A stretch of DNA of 64,000 bases from Leucobacter sp. wl10 (GTDB taxonomy: Bacteria > Actinomycetota > Actinomycetes > Actinomycetales > Microbacteriaceae): positions 331,853 to 395,852 of the forward strand of contig NZ_KZ983987.1 of assembly GCF_003569785.1 (NCBI RefSeq), written 5' to 3'. The translations under genes were made by a program, and so were the position numbers. Under the pieces are notes generated by a model that was not told where the DNA came from, made no database searches, and was given only the letters and a program-made list of their open reading frames with translations. Positions 63,588 through 64,000 of the stretch are shown here, one piece after another. The first letter of the stretch is position 1, and each line of letters begins with the position of its first letter.

Positions 63588-64000
63588 ATGGACCTCGATG
63601 AGCGCACCTCCCGCTACGATCGCACCCCCGTGCGCCGGGTCGGCCGGAGCGGCCTGCACCTGCCGCTCCTGTCGCTCGGGCTGTGGCAGAACTTCGGCGA
63701 CGACCGGCCTCACGACACCCAGCGCGAGCTGGTGCTCGGAGCGTTCGAGCGAGGCATCTTCCACTTCGACCTCGCCAACAACTACGGTCCGCCCTACGGG
63801 GCGGCGGAGCGCAACTTTGGGCGGATCCTGCGGCGCGACCTCGCGGCGCACCGCGACGAGCTCGTCATCTCGACGAAGGCGGGCTGGGACATGTGGCCGG
63901 GCCCGCACGGCGCAGGCGCGAGCCGCAAGCACCTCGTGTCGAGCCTCGACCGCTCGCTCGAGCGGCTCGGGCTCGACCGCGTCGATCTCTTCTACACGCA
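63588..64000 (+). CDS. Aldo/keto reductase, N-terminal part
   Basis: 137 residues before the window ends. VRRVGRSGLHLPLLSLGLWQ opens the barrel, and FDLANNYGPPYGAAERNFG holds the catalytic Asp and Tyr, ISTKAGWDMWPGP the Lys. The WDMWPGP segment is typical of the YghZ/MgrA group that reduces L-glyceraldehyde 3-phosphate and methylglyoxal with NADPH. Cytoplasmic. The C-terminal cofactor site is beyond the edge. Confidence 0.9.
   Translation, partial: MDLDERTSRYDRTPVRRVGRSGLHLPLLSLGLWQNFGDDRPHDTQRELVLGAFERGIFHFDLANNYGPPYGAAERNFGRILRRDLAAHRDELVISTKAGWDMWPGPHGAGASRKHLVSSLDRSLERLGLDRVDLFYT

Noticed and set aside
1-64000. tRNA, rRNA or CRISPR arrays
   Set aside because: No cloverleaf with a T-loop consensus, no rRNA signatures and no spaced direct repeats were seen in the intergenic regions.

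Overview
This 64 kb window is chromosomal DNA from a high-GC actinobacterium. The gene order (pnp, M16 peptidase, dapB, thyA-folA, dapA-rnj, ftsK-pgsA-cinA-clgR-DUF3046-recA-recX-miaB-miaA-dapF, hflX, lexA-LysM, hisCBHA-sseB), the DUF7882 and DUF222-HNH proteins, and actinobacterial TCGAAC(N4)GTTCGA SOS boxes all point to the family Microbacteriaceae. Leucobacter or a close relative is my best guess from overall feel; no rRNA is present to prove it. I see no tRNA, rRNA, CRISPR array, insertion sequence or prophage.

Layout. 1-1.1 kb: end of an FAD amine oxidase gene and a HAD hydrolase. 1.1-8.5 kb: pnp with a structured leader, an AT-rich microsatellite, a DUF222-HNH endonuclease, M16 peptidase, dapB and a small TPR membrane protein. 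8.6-14.1 kb: APC permease, diguanylate cyclase, thyA-folA, an AraC regulator and a DUF4287 protein. 14.2-20.6 kb: dapA-rnj followed by an overlapping FemAB-murJ-FemAB unit that looks devoted to lipid II and peptidoglycan bridges. 20.8-32.7 kb: ftsK through dapF (division, phospholipid, SOS recombination, tRNA modification, lysine/DAP synthesis), interrupted by an Eis-like acetyltransferase. 32.9-36.7 kb: an accessory module (two-headed Lrp/AsnC regulator divergent from an MFS transporter and an M20 amidohydrolase). 36.7-40.9 kb: rRNA-type methyltransferase, hflX, lipB-lipA. 41-45.6 kb: metE, a short metE paralogue and metF in one overlapping operon. 45.7-49.2 kb: wall-anchored alkaline phosphatase, lexA and a divergent LysM division inhibitor sharing a dense SOS operator. 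49.3-56.7 kb: a Pls/PosA-type membrane NRPS overlapping a compact M1 zinc aminopeptidase, facing an operon of a MarP-like acid-stress protease and a phosphopantetheinyl transferase. 56.7-64 kb: small DUF proteins, an orphan LuxR response regulator, hisC-hisB-hisH-priA, sseB, azlCD and the start of an aldo/keto reductase gene.

The most notable system is the 49.3-56.7 kb block: the architecture A domain - carrier protein - paired membrane helices - three left-handed-helix-like domains matches synthetases of cationic homopoly-amino acids such as epsilon-poly-lysine. A zinc exopeptidase is coupled to it by a 4-nt overlap, and a PPTase able to activate its carrier protein lies beside it. It sits where related genomes would be expected to run straight from the lexA/LysM pair into hisC (synteny from memory), so it is probably an acquired cassette. 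A second genome-scale signal is that about a dozen genes have a TANNNT -10 hexamer ending 7-8 nt before the start codon, which predicts leaderless mRNAs.
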